Positions 36,542 to 50,067 of a stretch of 64,000 bases of DNA are shown piece after piece. The translations under genes were made by a program, and so were the position numbers. Where the stretch lies: contig FSRV01000002.1 in the NCBI GenBank assembly GCA_900142905.1, forward strand, positions 3,410,001 to 3,474,000. The letters are read 5' to 3'. Every line of letters starts with the position of its first letter. Position 1 is the stretch's first letter. Source of the stretch: Burkholderia sp. GAS332 (GTDB lineage: Bacteria; Pseudomonadota; Gammaproteobacteria; Burkholderiales; Burkholderiaceae). The notes beneath the pieces were generated by a model. It did no database searches. It was not told the origin of the DNA and was given only the letters and a program-made list of their open reading frames with translations.

Positions 36542-37539
36542 CATCTCCCGTGACGGACGTTCAAAAAACCGCGATACGTCCGAGGCGCTGGTCAGGCGCA
36601 CTCGGACGTTCCAGTGAAATTCGCATCTTTGCGGTTGCGCTGATCCTCTCTATCTACTTCGAGACGGTCAACCATGACTTCCTGCTGACCAGCGCGAGTC
36701 TTCAGAATCTCTCGCAGTTCATCGCCCCGGTTGCGATCATTGCCTTTGGCGAAATCATGCTGATGATCGGCGGGGAGATCGATCTTTCCGCCGGGATGGT
36801 CTTTGCGTTTGCGCCTTTCATCATGTATTTCGCCATCCAAGCCGGCTTACCTGCATGGCTCGCGATAGTTATCGGCGTGATTGCAGCGGGCCTCGTCGGA
36901 TTGATTAACGGCGCGGTGACGGTGTATCTGCGCATCCCATCCTTCGTGACGACGCTCGGTACCCTGTTCTTCGTGAACGGCCTCACGCTGACGATCTCGC
37001 GGGGTACGCCGGTTTCGCCACCTGAAGATTCCGCGCTAGCGGCGTTCATGGGAGGATGGGGTTACAGCGAAATCATCTGGACGCTTGCCATTGCCGCCGT
37101 CATGCACGTGCTGCTTCGTCATACACGCTGGGGTTTGCATACGATCGCGTCGGGCGCGAATCCGCTGGGCGCAAGCGAAGCGGGGATACAGGTCAGGCGC
37201 CTGAAACTCGGCAACTTCATTCTTGCCGCGGTGCTTGCCGGCCTGACCGGGATCCTGGAAGGTTTTCGTATCACGTCGATCGACCCGCAAGCGGGCGGTA
37301 ACCAGATCATGTTTCTTGCCGTTGCCGCAGCCGTGATTGGCGGCACGCCGCTCGCCGGTGGATCGGGCACGATCATTGGCGGACTGATCGGTGCGGCGGT
37401 GCTCGGCATCCTCAACGACGGCTTCACGCTGATCGGCATCAACGCCTTCACCTTCAACATGATTCTCGGCGCGGCGATCCTCGGGGCCATGATCTTCAAC
37501 ATCCATGTGGTTCGTCTCGCGCGCAAGGGAGAGTTGTAA
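36538..37539 (+). CDS. CUT2 sugar ABC transporter permease
   Basis: The 333-residue polytopic protein has the conserved GGEIDLSAGM loop and about nine membrane segments. Translation probably starts at GTG 36538, which overlaps the upstream stop; GTG 36550 is an alternative. The stop shares a base with the ATG of the ATPase gene (TAATG). It is the transmembrane part of the importer. Confidence 0.88.
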   Translation: MTSPVTDVQKTAIRPRRWSGALGRSSEIRIFAVALILSIYFETVNHDFLLTSASLQNLSQFIAPVAIIAFGEIMLMIGGEIDLSAGMVFAFAPFIMYFAIQAGLPAWLAIVIGVIAAGLVGLINGAVTVYLRIPSFVTTLGTLFFVNGLTLTISRGTPVSPPEDSALAAFMGGWGYSEIIWTLAIAAVMHVLLRHTRWGLHTIASGANPLGASEAGIQVRRLKLGNFILAAVLAGLTGILEGFRITSIDPQAGGNQIMFLAVAAAVIGGTPLAGGSGTIIGGLIGAAVLGILNDGFTLIGINAFTFNMILGAAILGAMIFNIHVVRLARKGEL

Positions 37540-38309
37540 TGTCCGAGGTGCTGGAGGCGCTGCGCGGCGAAGACATCGTCAAGCGTTTCGGCGCGGTCAC
37601 CGCGCTCGATGGTGTGTCGCTGACGCTAAGACAGGGCGAAATCCTTGGCGTGCTTGGCGACAATGGCGCGGGCAAATCGACGCTGATCAAGATTCTGACG
37701 GGCTTTCATCAGCAGACCAGCGGCAAGCTATTTGTAGGCGGCGAGGAAACGCTGCTTCGCTCCGTTGATCACGCCCGTTCACTCGGCATTGAATGCGTCT
37801 ACCAGGATCTGGCGCTTGCCAATTCGCTGAGCATCTATCACAACATGTTCCTGAACCGGGAAATCATCCGTCGAGGGCCATTTCGCCTGTTGAACAATCG
37901 CGCCATGCGTGAGCGCGCCGCCGAGTGTCTTGAAGAAATCGGCGTGCATGTGCCTTCGGTCGATCTGCCGGTCGAGCAGCTTTCCGGTGGACAACGACAG
38001 GCTATCGCGGTCGCGCGCGCGGTCAATTCGAATGCAAGGATACTGCTGCTTGACGAACCGCTCGCCGCGATGGGCGCCCGCGAGGCTGGACTGATCATCG
38101 ACCTGATCCTTCGGCTCAAGAGCAAAGGGGGGCTGTCTATCGTCATGATCATGCACAACTATGCCCAAACGCTCGACATCGCGGATCGTGTGATGCTGAT
38201 GCAGCGCGGACGCGTCACTTACCAGCGGGAGGCGGCCAGCACGTCGGTCGAGGAACTGATGGATATCGTGCGGCGCGAATATCGGGCAATGCGCACAACG
38301 ACGAACTGA
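37539..38309 (+). CDS. CUT2 sugar ABC transporter ATPase, single domain (FrcA-like)
   Basis: The 256-residue protein has one complete ABC domain: Walker A GDNGAGKST, signature LSGGQRQAIAVARAV and Walker B ILLLDEPLAAMG. Single-domain CUT2 ATPases are typical of the fructose FrcA type, contrasting with the two-domain XylG above. It would function as a homodimer on the permease encoded just upstream. It is the last gene of the three-gene operon. Confidence 0.9.
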   Translation: MSEVLEALRGEDIVKRFGAVTALDGVSLTLRQGEILGVLGDNGAGKSTLIKILTGFHQQTSGKLFVGGEETLLRSVDHARSLGIECVYQDLALANSLSIYHNMFLNREIIRRGPFRLLNNRAMRERAAECLEEIGVHVPSVDLPVEQLSGGQRQAIAVARAVNSNARILLLDEPLAAMGAREAGLIIDLILRLKSKGGLSIVMIMHNYAQTLDIADRVMLMQRGRVTYQREAASTSVEELMDIVRREYRAMRTTTN

Positions 38310-38416
38310 CACCAGACCGTCACATAGGTGAGCATGCGAGTTGGGCGTGAGCGACTCGCGCTTTCAGAAGCGGCAGACTCGGGTAAGCCAGACACACGCG
38401 AGAAAAAGCCGTCGCG

Positions 38417-38851
38417 TCATGCCTCTTCACTTTTGCGTACTTTGGCTCGAGTACTTGCAGGCGCATTCTTCTTCAATTTGCTCAGATTGAACTCAATAGC
38501 GGCACGGACGAGATCTTTTAGAGCACGCGCATTAATCTTATCGCCCTCGAAAAAATCGATCGCTCGCCTCGCGTTGCCTTCGAGGCCTGCGTTGAACAGC
38601 TTGTCCGGATCCGGGAGGTGCGCCCCGTGGGCAAAGGTGAGCTTCACCTTGCCTTTATGGGCGTTGGCGACCGCGATCATTCCGTCGCGAGACCACACCG
38701 GGCTTCCCATCCACTTCCATTCCTCGATAATCTGCCGGTCGGCCTCAAGGATGCTCTTGCGAATACTGGCGAACGTTTTGCCACGCCAGTCCGTAATTTC
38801 TGCGATCAGTTGGTCAATGCGTTCTGATGGATTCATTGGGTCTGTAGGCAT
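38417..38851 (-). CDS. DUF1801 protein
   Basis: The 144-residue protein matches the DUF1801/YdhG-like fold: IDQLIAEITDWRGKTFASIR, then EWKWMGSPVWSRDGMIA and VKLTFAHGAHLPDP. The function of the family is not settled. The C-terminus is lysine-rich (KLKKNAPAS...). The start is ambiguous: 38851 or 38836, with weak ribosome-binding sites; a longer frame from 38941 would overlap the MgtC gene and is less likely. Confidence 0.8.
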   Translation of the reverse strand: MPTDPMNPSERIDQLIAEITDWRGKTFASIRKSILEADRQIIEEWKWMGSPVWSRDGMIAVANAHKGKVKLTFAHGAHLPDPDKLFNAGLEGNARRAIDFFEGDKINARALKDLVRAAIEFNLSKLKKNAPASTRAKVRKSEEA

Positions 38852-38903
38852 CGAATTCCGGTCCCGTTTTATACGACCACTATAGTAATGCAGCGACTCC
38901 ATG

Positions 38904-39587
38904 TTAGTGCATTTCAATCTCTTCAACCTCACGCACACCAATCAGCTCGCAAAGCATGTTGCGATAAGCAACGAATTCGTCCGCTGACATTCGCGACAGC
39001 GAAATTGTGACGAGATCTCGCTGTTCGTCGTCGTCCGGATGAACGCTCATGTGCCTGAGCCGCGGACCGTCCTCGCCGAACAGACGACAGAGCACCGGCA
39101 GCGTGATTGCCCCCCGATCCACCTGAAGGCGCAATGCCCGACGCAGCTTCCCTTTCATCCGCAACTGGCGCGCGACAGGCTTGACCCACGTGAGTGTCGT
39201 CAGAATGATCACCGTTGCCGCCAACGCCAACACGTAGAGTCCACCACCGGCTGCGAGCCCGATGCCCGCGACGGCCCAGACACTCGCCGCCGTCGTCAGC
39301 CCGCGCACCACCTCGCCGCGCAGCAGGATTGCGCCAGCGCCGAGAAACCCGATTCCCGATACGACCTGTGCCGCGACACGAGATGGATCGAGGGCGACGT
39401 TCGGCATCGAGCGAGTATCCTCGAAGCCGAACGCCGAGACGATCATCACCAGCGAGGACGCCACGCACACCAGCATATGGGTGCGCAATCCGGCCGGAAA
39501 CGCAAACCTCTCGCGCTCGAAGCCGATGACGCCACCCAGCACTGCGGCAAAGAGCAGCCTTGCGATCAGTTCGATATTCCCAGGCAT
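38904..39587 (-). CDS. MgtC/SapB-family membrane protein
   Basis: The 227-residue protein has four to five N-terminal membrane helices (residues 5-145) with the family motifs GGVIGFERER, GLRTHMLVCVAS and SGIGFLGAGAIL, followed by a soluble C-terminal domain. MgtC proteins affect magnesium adaptation and virulence through the F-ATPase or transporters. It starts 17 bp after the phosphonoacetaldehyde dehydrogenase stop on the same strand and may be cotranscribed, though its role there is unclear. Confidence 0.88.
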   Translation of the reverse strand: MPGNIELIARLLFAAVLGGVIGFERERFAFPAGLRTHMLVCVASSLVMIVSAFGFEDTRSMPNVALDPSRVAAQVVSGIGFLGAGAILLRGEVVRGLTTAASVWAVAGIGLAAGGGLYVLALAATVIILTTLTWVKPVARQLRMKGKLRRALRLQVDRGAITLPVLCRLFGEDGPRLRHMSVHPDDDEQRDLVTISLSRMSADEFVAYRNMLCELIGVREVEEIEMH

Positions 39588-39603
39588 CGCATTCTCCTTA
39601 TTG

Positions 39604-43678
<4,075 letters not shown>

Positions 43679-43857
43679 TGCTTGTCTCCTGATAGTTGCC
43701 GGGCCCGTGACGTCGCCTGACGTCCGCTGCCTCGGCACTTGCCGTTCATGCGGCTTTTGTTGTGCTGCAAGATACGCCGGTGCCAAACCGGATGTCTCTT
43801 TCCCCCTCTATCACCGTTCGGTGATGCTGATCCCGTTGCCTCGCTGCCGCCAGAACG

Positions 43858-44949
43858 TCAGGCCGCCGCTGCGATGAAATTGCGGCCGCGCGGCCCGCTC
43901 AATGCGTGTGCGATCATCCGGTCCGATTCCTCAACGCTCACGCCATAGCTTGAAAACGATGTGCGCACGCCGAGCGCTTCGAGGAAATCCGTCAGGTAAT
44001 CCCGTGCATCAGCCAGCGCGCACGGGAAAACTTTCGCGAGCACGGCGTCACGTGCAACGTTCTTTCCAAGCGCGAGATCCAGCACCATCGGCAGCGTGAA
44101 CGAACACGCGATGCCATGGGGCAAACCGTGATGGATCGTCATCTCATACGAAATGGAATGGGCCAGTGCGGTCTTCGTGTTCGAGAACGCGAGTCCGGCT
44201 TTGAGCGCTGCGAGCGAAGCCCGCTCGCGTAGCGCGCGGTCCTGCAGATTCGCGACGAGCGCCGGCAGCGTGGCCAGCATGTCGCGCGCGGCCGACACGG
44301 CGAACTCGTCGGAGATCGGGTTCGCATTGACGTTCCAGATGGCTTCGAGCGCGTGCGATAGCGCATCGAGACCGCTCTGCACCGTGACCGAATGCGGCAG
44401 CGACAGCGTGAGATCCGGATCGACGATCGCGGCCTCCGGCCACGTCTGCGGGAGCTGCAGCGAATACTTACGCTGCTTGATCGTGCGGTCCCAGATCGTC
44501 GCCCACGGTGTCACTTCGCTGCCGGTGCCAGCGGTAGTCGGCACGGTGATGAGCGACTTCACGCGCGGCGGAGTGAACGGCTTGCCCGTGTCTAGCAAGG
44601 CCAGCAGCTCGTCGAACTCATTGCTTTCCGTACCGACCATCAGCGTTTTCGCCGTGTCGAGCACGCTACCGCCGCCGATCGCGACGACGACGGGACAGCG
44701 CTCGTGCCTGCGCCAGAAATCGCGGTATAGCCCGGCGATATGGGTGACGTCCGGATTCGGCTGTACGTCGTCGATCACCGCGACCACGCCGTCGCCGCAC
44801 AACTCGCGCACACGTTGCACGAGCCCGATCTGCGCCGCCTCCGCGAAGGTCACGACCACGGCGCGGCGGCCGTTAAGAATCTCGGGCAGCCGCTCGATAC
44901 AACCAGGCCCGAAATTCACCTCGACAGGATTCCAAAAGACACCGTTCAT
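43858..44949 (-). CDS. Iron-containing alcohol dehydrogenase, phosphonoacetaldehyde reductase-like
   Basis: The 363-residue group III alcohol dehydrogenase has the nucleotide motif AIGGGSVLDTAK, the TTAGTGSEVT loop and iron ligands around SGLDALSHALE and HHGLPHG. Relatives (PhpC group) interconvert phosphonoacetaldehyde and 2-hydroxyethylphosphonate. Encoded ahead of the MFS, PhnA and PhnY genes, it could feed hydroxyethylphosphonate into the pathway. The gap to the MFS gene is 180 bp, so cotranscription is likely but not certain. Confidence 0.82.
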   Translation of the reverse strand: MNGVFWNPVEVNFGPGCIERLPEILNGRRAVVVTFAEAAQIGLVQRVRELCGDGVVAVIDDVQPNPDVTHIAGLYRDFWRRHERCPVVVAIGGGSVLDTAKTLMVGTESNEFDELLALLDTGKPFTPPRVKSLITVPTTAGTGSEVTPWATIWDRTIKQRKYSLQLPQTWPEAAIVDPDLTLSLPHSVTVQSGLDALSHALEAIWNVNANPISDEFAVSAARDMLATLPALVANLQDRALRERASLAALKAGLAFSNTKTALAHSISYEMTIHHGLPHGIACSFTLPMVLDLALGKNVARDAVLAKVFPCALADARDYLTDFLEALGVRTSFSSYGVSVEESDRMIAHALSGPRGRNFIAAAA

Positions 44950-45050
44950 CGTCTCCCCTTGTTTGGTGGGTGTGCGTTACGGATGAATTATGGGAAACAT
45001 CGATGTATAGTAAAAATACAAATATTTCTGTTGATGTATTCAGCCAATCT

Positions 45051-45944
45051 ATGCGACTCACTCAATTGCGCTCGTTTTACGCCGTCGGCAAACACGGCAG
45101 CGTGACGGCCGCCGCGCGGGCGCTGCACGTCAGCCAGCCGACTGTCACAACACAGGTGCGGGATCTGGAGGAGAGCTACGGGGTGGAGCTGTTCCATCGC
45201 AGCGGTCGTCGGATCATGCTGACTGCAGCCGGGGACACGCTGTTCGCGATTGCTCAGCGGATGTTCGGTAACGAACAGGAGGCAATCGACTTTCTGAAGG
45301 AATCGGCGGGCCTGAGCACCGGAAGCATCCGCGTGGGCGCGGTTGGGCCACTCCATGCCATGGAAATCGTCGCGGCGTTCCATCGTCGCTACCCGGGACT
45401 GCGCGTCTCGATCCGGCTCGGCAACTCAGAGGAAACCGTGCGCGGCCTGTTGTCGTATGAAACGGACGTCGCGGTGCTGGCGCAATATGGCGCCAATCCG
45501 CTGCTTCATTACGTGCCCTATCGTCAGCACCCGCTGGTCATCATCGTTCCAGCGACGCATCGGCTGGCACGCCGACGCAGCGTCCGTCTGGAAGAACTGC
45601 GCAACGAGCCCATGATCATGCGCGAGCCGGGCTCCACCACCCGCAAGGCGCTGGAAGACGCACTACGCCAGCACGGCATCGAGCCAAACTTCGCGCTGGA
45701 AGTGGGTAGCCGGGAGGCCGTGCGCGAAGCAGTCATATTCGGGCTCGGGGTAGCCGCCGTGTCGGAGCGCGAGCATGTCGACGACTCGCGACTGCGCAAG
45801 CTGACGATCCACGGTGAGCAGGTGTTGACTCACGCGCATGTCGCCTGCCTCGCCGAGCGTAAAGCCGCGCGGCTCGTGCAGGCTTTCCTCGAGGTGGTCA
45901 ATCAGGTATTGATCGAAAAAGGCGCCGAGGCCGCCACGAGCTAA
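45051..45944 (+). CDS. LysR-family regulator of the phosphonate operon
   Basis: The 297-residue LysR protein starts with the HTH (LTQLRSFYAVGKHGSVTAA, SQPTVTTQVRDLEESYG) and has a CysB-type effector domain. It diverges from the phosphonate genes over a 100-bp AT-rich gap, as expected for their activator. ATG 45051 gives the usual LysR N-terminus but lacks a clear ribosome-binding site. ATG 45003 with GGGAA upstream would add 16 residues. Confidence 0.87.
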   Translation: MRLTQLRSFYAVGKHGSVTAAARALHVSQPTVTTQVRDLEESYGVELFHRSGRRIMLTAAGDTLFAIAQRMFGNEQEAIDFLKESAGLSTGSIRVGAVGPLHAMEIVAAFHRRYPGLRVSIRLGNSEETVRGLLSYETDVAVLAQYGANPLLHYVPYRQHPLVIIVPATHRLARRRSVRLEELRNEPMIMREPGSTTRKALEDALRQHGIEPNFALEVGSREAVREAVIFGLGVAAVSEREHVDDSRLRKLTIHGEQVLTHAHVACLAERKAARLVQAFLEVVNQVLIEKGAEAATS

Positions 45945-46289
45945 GCGCGCACCGGCCGCCTGGCGTTCCAAAGCGGGATGCCGTGATTGGCGGACAAGCC
46001 AGATCCGTCGTTGGCCATCGGGATGCCGTGCAAATCAACGAACCATACCCCGTGCCGCAAGACGCGCGGCCGCGCGCCTGCCGGCAACTGAAGCGAGAAT
46101 GTCTCCCCGCCGGCGCCCTATTCCCTGTTTTATGCACGCCTTAAGTACGACGAATACGTATAACAAATTCTTGTTCGTTGACTTTATATGTATGTCATAT
46201 TTTCCCAAATGTCGCGCAAATAGCGTACTTATTGGCTCATATCGCAAAAATATGTCAGACTAAATTATTGATCGATTTGGAGAAGGGAG
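45945..46289. other. 345-bp gene-free control region before the sugar-acid operon
   Basis: The first 190 bp show nothing I can name. The last 150 bp are AT-rich and should contain the GntR promoter. An inverted repeat AACAA-ATTC-TTGTT (46162-46175) and related ATGTCATAT/ATATGTCA motifs (46192-46256) are candidate GntR operators. GGAGAAGGGAG precedes the GntR start. Confidence 0.45.
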
Positions 46290-47006
46290 ATGTTGAAGCT
46301 GCATGAGTCGATCGTCGCAGATCTGATCGAAGCGATCGTGTCCGGGCGGCATGCGCCGGGCACCTCGCTGCCGAACGAGATCGAACTGGCCGAGGCGAAA
46401 GGAGTCAGCCGAACCGCGGCGCGGGAAGCCATGCAAAAGCTGCAGTCCCTTGGCCTGATCGAAGTGCGTCGACGCAAAGGCGCCAGCGTGCTGCCCCGCA
46501 GCGACTGGAATCTGCTAGACCCGAGCGTGCTCGACGTAGCCGTCACGTATGTGGCGGACGTCGAATTTTTCCAGGATCTGATCGAGGCACGCCTGCTGAT
46601 TGAACCGCGCGCCGCGGAGCTCGCCGCACAACGCGCGAACGACCGGGATATCGAACGGATCGAAGCTGCGCTCACTTCAATGGGGGTTCAGGCCGAAGGA
46701 ACGCGCGGCCCCGGTTGGCACGATGCAGATCTGTCCTTCCACACCTCAATCATCGACGCAGCCGGGAACTGGGTTTTACGACAATTGATCGTGACGATCC
46801 GGGCGGCGCTTGCCGCCGAGATTCGCGTGACGGGTCAGCATGCGGCCTCCCCGAAAGAATCCCTGCAGTTGCACCGGAACGTCTTTGAAGCGATTCGCCG
46901 GCGACAGCCCGCGGAGGCGCATGCCGCCATGACCTGGCTACTCCTCTCGACGCGGCGCGATCTCGACGCAATGGGTCGCGGCGGAGTACTCCGCTCGCAG
47001 GGATAG
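46290..47006 (+). CDS. GntR-family (FadR/FCD type) regulator of sugar-acid catabolism
   Basis: The 238-residue protein has a winged helix (GTSLPNEIELAEAKGVSRTAAREAM, about residues 28-55, shown only by its edges here) and an FCD domain with the conserved metal-binding acidic and histidine residues (DADLSFH). Relatives respond to sugar acids. It is followed by the dehydratase gene after 50 bp on the same strand, so it probably controls the operon it begins. Confidence 0.87.
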   Translation: MLKLHESIVADLIEAIVSGRHAPGTSLPNEIELAEAKGVSRTAAREAMQKLQSLGLIEVRRRKGASVLPRSDWNLLDPSVLDVAVTYVADVEFFQDLIEARLLIEPRAAELAAQRANDRDIERIEAALTSMGVQAEGTRGPGWHDADLSFHTSIIDAAGNWVLRQLIVTIRAALAAEIRVTGQHAASPKESLQLHRNVFEAIRRRQPAEAHAAMTWLLLSTRRDLDAMGRGGVLRSQG

Positions 47007-47056
47007 CCGATCAGCGGGTTGTCAAAGGGTACTCAACAGACACAGAAGGAGACGAC

Positions 47057-48769
47057 ATGCGCAAACTTCGCTCGCAGAGTTGGTTCGGCAGGAACGATAA
47101 GGACAGTTTCATTCACCGTTCGTGGATGAAGAACCAGGGTATCCCACACGACGAATTCGACGGACGCCCGGTGATCGGCATCTGCAATACGTGGTCCGAA
47201 CTGACGCCGTGCAATGCGCATTTTCGCGAACTCGCCGAGTACGTGAAAAAGGGCGTGCACGAAGCGGGCGGCTTGCCACTCGAGTTTCCGGTGATGTCGC
47301 TCGGCGAGTCGAATCTGCGCCCCACCGCGATGCTATTCCGCAACCTCGCTTCGATGGATGTCGAGGAGTCGATTCGCGGCAATCCGATGGACGGCGTGAT
47401 CCTGCTGGTGGGTTGCGACAAGACCACGCCCGCTCTGCTGATGGGCGCGGCGTCGTGCAACCTGCCTGCGCTTGCTGTTTCCGGTGGCCCGATGCTCAAT
47501 GGCCGCTTTCGCGGCAAGAATATCGGCTCGGGCACGGGCGTCTGGCAGATGTCCGAGGAAGTGCGCGCCGGGACCATGACGCAGGAAGAATTCACCGAAG
47601 CCGAGTCGTGCATGAACCGCTCGCGCGGCCACTGCATGACGATGGGTACGGCATCGACGATGGCCTCGATGGTCGAATCGCTCGGCATGGGCTTGCCGCA
47701 CAACGCGGCGATTCCCGCCGTCGACGCCCGCCGGCAGGTGCTCGCGCATCTCGCTGGGCGGCGCATCGTCGACATGGTCCGCGAGGATCTGACGATGGAC
47801 AAGATCCTAACGCGCGAGGCGTTCGAAAACGCGATCCGTACCAATGCGGCGATCGGCGGCTCGACCAATGCGGTCGTGCATCTGATCGCGCTGGCCAAAC
47901 GCATCGGCGTTGAGCTTTCGCTGGAAGACTGGGAACTGGGCTCGAACGTGCCGTGCCTGGTGAATCTGCAACCGTCAGGCGAATACCTGATGGAAGACTT
48001 TTACTACGCGGGCGGCTTGCCTGCGGTGCTCAAGCAACTCGGCGAACAAGGCCTGCTGCATCGTGAAGCACTGACGGTGAACGGCAAAACGATCTGGGAC
48101 AACGTGCGCAACGCGTCGAATTACGATGAGAAGGTCATCACGACGTTCGCCGAACCGTTCAAGCCGAAGGCCGGCATTGCGGTGCTCAAGGGCAACCTGG
48201 CGCCGAACGGCGCGGTGATCAAGCCGTCGGCCGCGACGCCGCAGCTGCTGAAGCATCGCGGCCGCGCCGTGGTGTTCGAGACCATCGAGGAATTGCACGC
48301 GAAGATCGACGACGAATCGCTCGATATCGACGAACACTGCGTCATGGTGCTCAAGGGCGCGGGGCCGAAGGGCTATCCGGGCTTTGCGGAAGTCGGCAAC
48401 ATGCCGCTGCCGAAGAAGGTGCTGCAAAAAGGCATCACGGACATGGTGCGCATTTCGGACGGCCGCATGAGCGGCACGGCCTATGGCTCGGTAGTGCTGC
48501 ATGTATCGCCGGAAGCGGCCGCAGGCGGGCCGCTCGCGTTCGTGCAAACCGGCGACATGATCGAACTCGACGTCGACGCGCGCCGTCTGCATCTGGACGT
48601 CACCGACGAAGAACTCGCGCGCCGCCGCGCGGCCTGGCAGCCGCCTGTGCCGCCCACGCGCGGTTACTACAAGCTCTACGTCGAACACGTGCTGCAAGCG
48701 GACCAGGGCGCCGATCTCGACTTCCTGGTCGGATCGAGCGGCGCGCCGGTGCCGCGCGATTCGCACTGA
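47057..48769 (+). CDS. IlvD/Edd-family sugar-acid dehydratase (pentonate type)
   Basis: The 570-residue Fe-S dehydratase removes water from a sugar acid to give a 2-keto-3-deoxy acid. Cys52, Cys120 (VGCDKTTP) and Cys193 (GHCMTMG) show the 68- and 73-residue spacing I recall for the [2Fe-2S] pentonate dehydratases such as D-xylonate dehydratase. The paired DapA-family gene 18 bp downstream fits a pentonate or hexonate pathway better than branched-chain amino-acid synthesis. The exact substrate (D-xylonate, L-arabinonate, other) is not resolved. AGAAGGAGACGAC provides the ribosome-binding site. Confidence 0.87.
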   Translation: MRKLRSQSWFGRNDKDSFIHRSWMKNQGIPHDEFDGRPVIGICNTWSELTPCNAHFRELAEYVKKGVHEAGGLPLEFPVMSLGESNLRPTAMLFRNLASMDVEESIRGNPMDGVILLVGCDKTTPALLMGAASCNLPALAVSGGPMLNGRFRGKNIGSGTGVWQMSEEVRAGTMTQEEFTEAESCMNRSRGHCMTMGTASTMASMVESLGMGLPHNAAIPAVDARRQVLAHLAGRRIVDMVREDLTMDKILTREAFENAIRTNAAIGGSTNAVVHLIALAKRIGVELSLEDWELGSNVPCLVNLQPSGEYLMEDFYYAGGLPAVLKQLGEQGLLHREALTVNGKTIWDNVRNASNYDEKVITTFAEPFKPKAGIAVLKGNLAPNGAVIKPSAATPQLLKHRGRAVVFETIEELHAKIDDESLDIDEHCVMVLKGAGPKGYPGFAEVGNMPLPKKVLQKGITDMVRISDGRMSGTAYGSVVLHVSPEAAAGGPLAFVQTGDMIELDVDARRLHLDVTDEELARRRAAWQPPVPPTRGYYKLYVEHVLQADQGADLDFLVGSSGAPVPRDSH

Positions 48770-48786
48770 ACCACACCCGGCGGCAA

Positions 48787-49728
48787 ATGATATCAATGAC
48801 ACCCGACACTCATTCTTCACCGAGCGGAATCTGGCCCGCTCTCTATGCCTACTTCGACGCCCGCAACCACTTGGATCGCGCAGCACTACGAACGCAGATC
48901 AATGCGACGATCTCGGCTGGCGCGCGGAGCATCGTCATACTCGGCCTCGCGACAGAAGTACAGCGGTTAACGCTTGATGAAAAGCATCAACTGATCGACT
49001 GGGCCAGCGAAGACATTGCATCACGCGTACCACTCGTGGTCACGATCACGGGCGACACCGTGGATGCGCAAGTCGCACTGGCCGATTACGCTGTCGCGCG
49101 TGGCGCTTCGTGGTTGATCCTCCAGCCCCCGTCGATTCGAGACAAGCCGGAATCGTTCTATTTCGAGTTCTTTGCTGCGGTAATGCAGCGCACAAGCGCC
49201 CCGGTAGGCATCCAGAACGCGCCGGAATACCTCGGCGTCGGCCTGTCGGCGGAATCGATCGTAGCGCTTGCGAGTCGATGTCCAAATTTCCGCCTACTTA
49301 AAGGCGAGGGACCTGCGACCACGATTCAGCGCACCATCGACCGACTGCGCGCGCTCGGTCATACGTTACCGGTCTTCAATGGCAGGGGCGGACAAGAACT
49401 CGTCGACAACCTGCGAGCCGGATGTGCCGGACTGATCGTGGCGCCAGACACATTCGACTGGCAGGTCGCAATACAACAGGCGTTCGCTAACGGGCTCGAA
49501 CAGGATGCCGAAGTACTCTATGCCCAGACATTGCCGGCTATCGTCTTCGTGATGCAATCGCTCGACGCTCTCACGTGCTACGGCAAGCGGATCGCCGCGT
49601 GGCGAATGGGCTTCGAGGTGCAGCACGATCGCGGCGTCGCACCGACGGCGTTCGGGCTGGAATGTGCGAGACGCTTTGCAAGGCGGTTGGGTCCCTTGAG
49701 GTCTCAGACCAGCTTCAATGACATGTGA
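48787..49728 (+). CDS. DapA-family 2-keto-3-deoxy sugar-acid aldolase or dehydratase
   Basis: The 313-residue (beta/alpha)8-barrel protein has the Schiff-base lysine in RLLKGEG (Lys172) and the catalytic tyrosine in NAPEYLG (Tyr148). Next to an IlvD/Edd dehydratase it most likely acts on a 2-keto-3-deoxy-pentonate, either as an aldolase giving pyruvate or as a dehydratase leading to 2-ketoglutarate semialdehyde. No dehydrogenase for the latter route is adjacent. Translation could also begin at ATG 48796. Confidence 0.82.
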   Translation: MISMTPDTHSSPSGIWPALYAYFDARNHLDRAALRTQINATISAGARSIVILGLATEVQRLTLDEKHQLIDWASEDIASRVPLVVTITGDTVDAQVALADYAVARGASWLILQPPSIRDKPESFYFEFFAAVMQRTSAPVGIQNAPEYLGVGLSAESIVALASRCPNFRLLKGEGPATTIQRTIDRLRALGHTLPVFNGRGGQELVDNLRAGCAGLIVAPDTFDWQVAIQQAFANGLEQDAEVLYAQTLPAIVFVMQSLDALTCYGKRIAAWRMGFEVQHDRGVAPTAFGLECARRFARRLGPLRSQTSFNDM

Positions 49729-49915
49729 CTGTCAAAAAATCGTGTCCGTGCGCGTCGACGCATGCGCTGCAACTGCCCAGATGGTCCGCTCTAGCAACAC
49801 AGCAGGTGGCTGCGCGATTGGTTGAAATGGGCCGTGAAGCGACCAACTCGCTGACCGAGCCAGCCGAGCGCTTGCCGCCAGAACACGTTTCGCCTTTACC
49901 CGACGGCTCAGGCAT

Positions 49916-50067
49916 TCAGAACACCGTATGGAGGCCTACGCGCACGAGCAACTGGTTGGGACCGCTTGACGCGTCGTTCGGGTCATTAAGCCCATTGATC
50001 AGCGCCTGTGCTCCGGCGTTGGTGCGCTGATAGACCGACATCAGGTACACGGAGGTGCGCTTCGATA
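49916..50067 (-). pseudogene. C-terminal fragment of an interrupted porin gene
   Basis: The minus strand reads [17 protein letters not shown] and later INGLND...[10 protein letters not shown] before a stop at 49916. This is the last strands and terminal phenylalanine of a Burkholderia-type general porin. It continues exactly, across the insertion element, the reading frame of the fragment at 51550-51896 (joined sequence DHALSKRTSV). It is cut off from its start and cannot be expressed as a porin. Confidence 0.85.

Noticed and set aside
47113..48886. Large open frames antisense to the IlvD/Edd dehydratase
   Set aside because: They mirror a strongly conserved gene in high-GC sequence and have no family signature.
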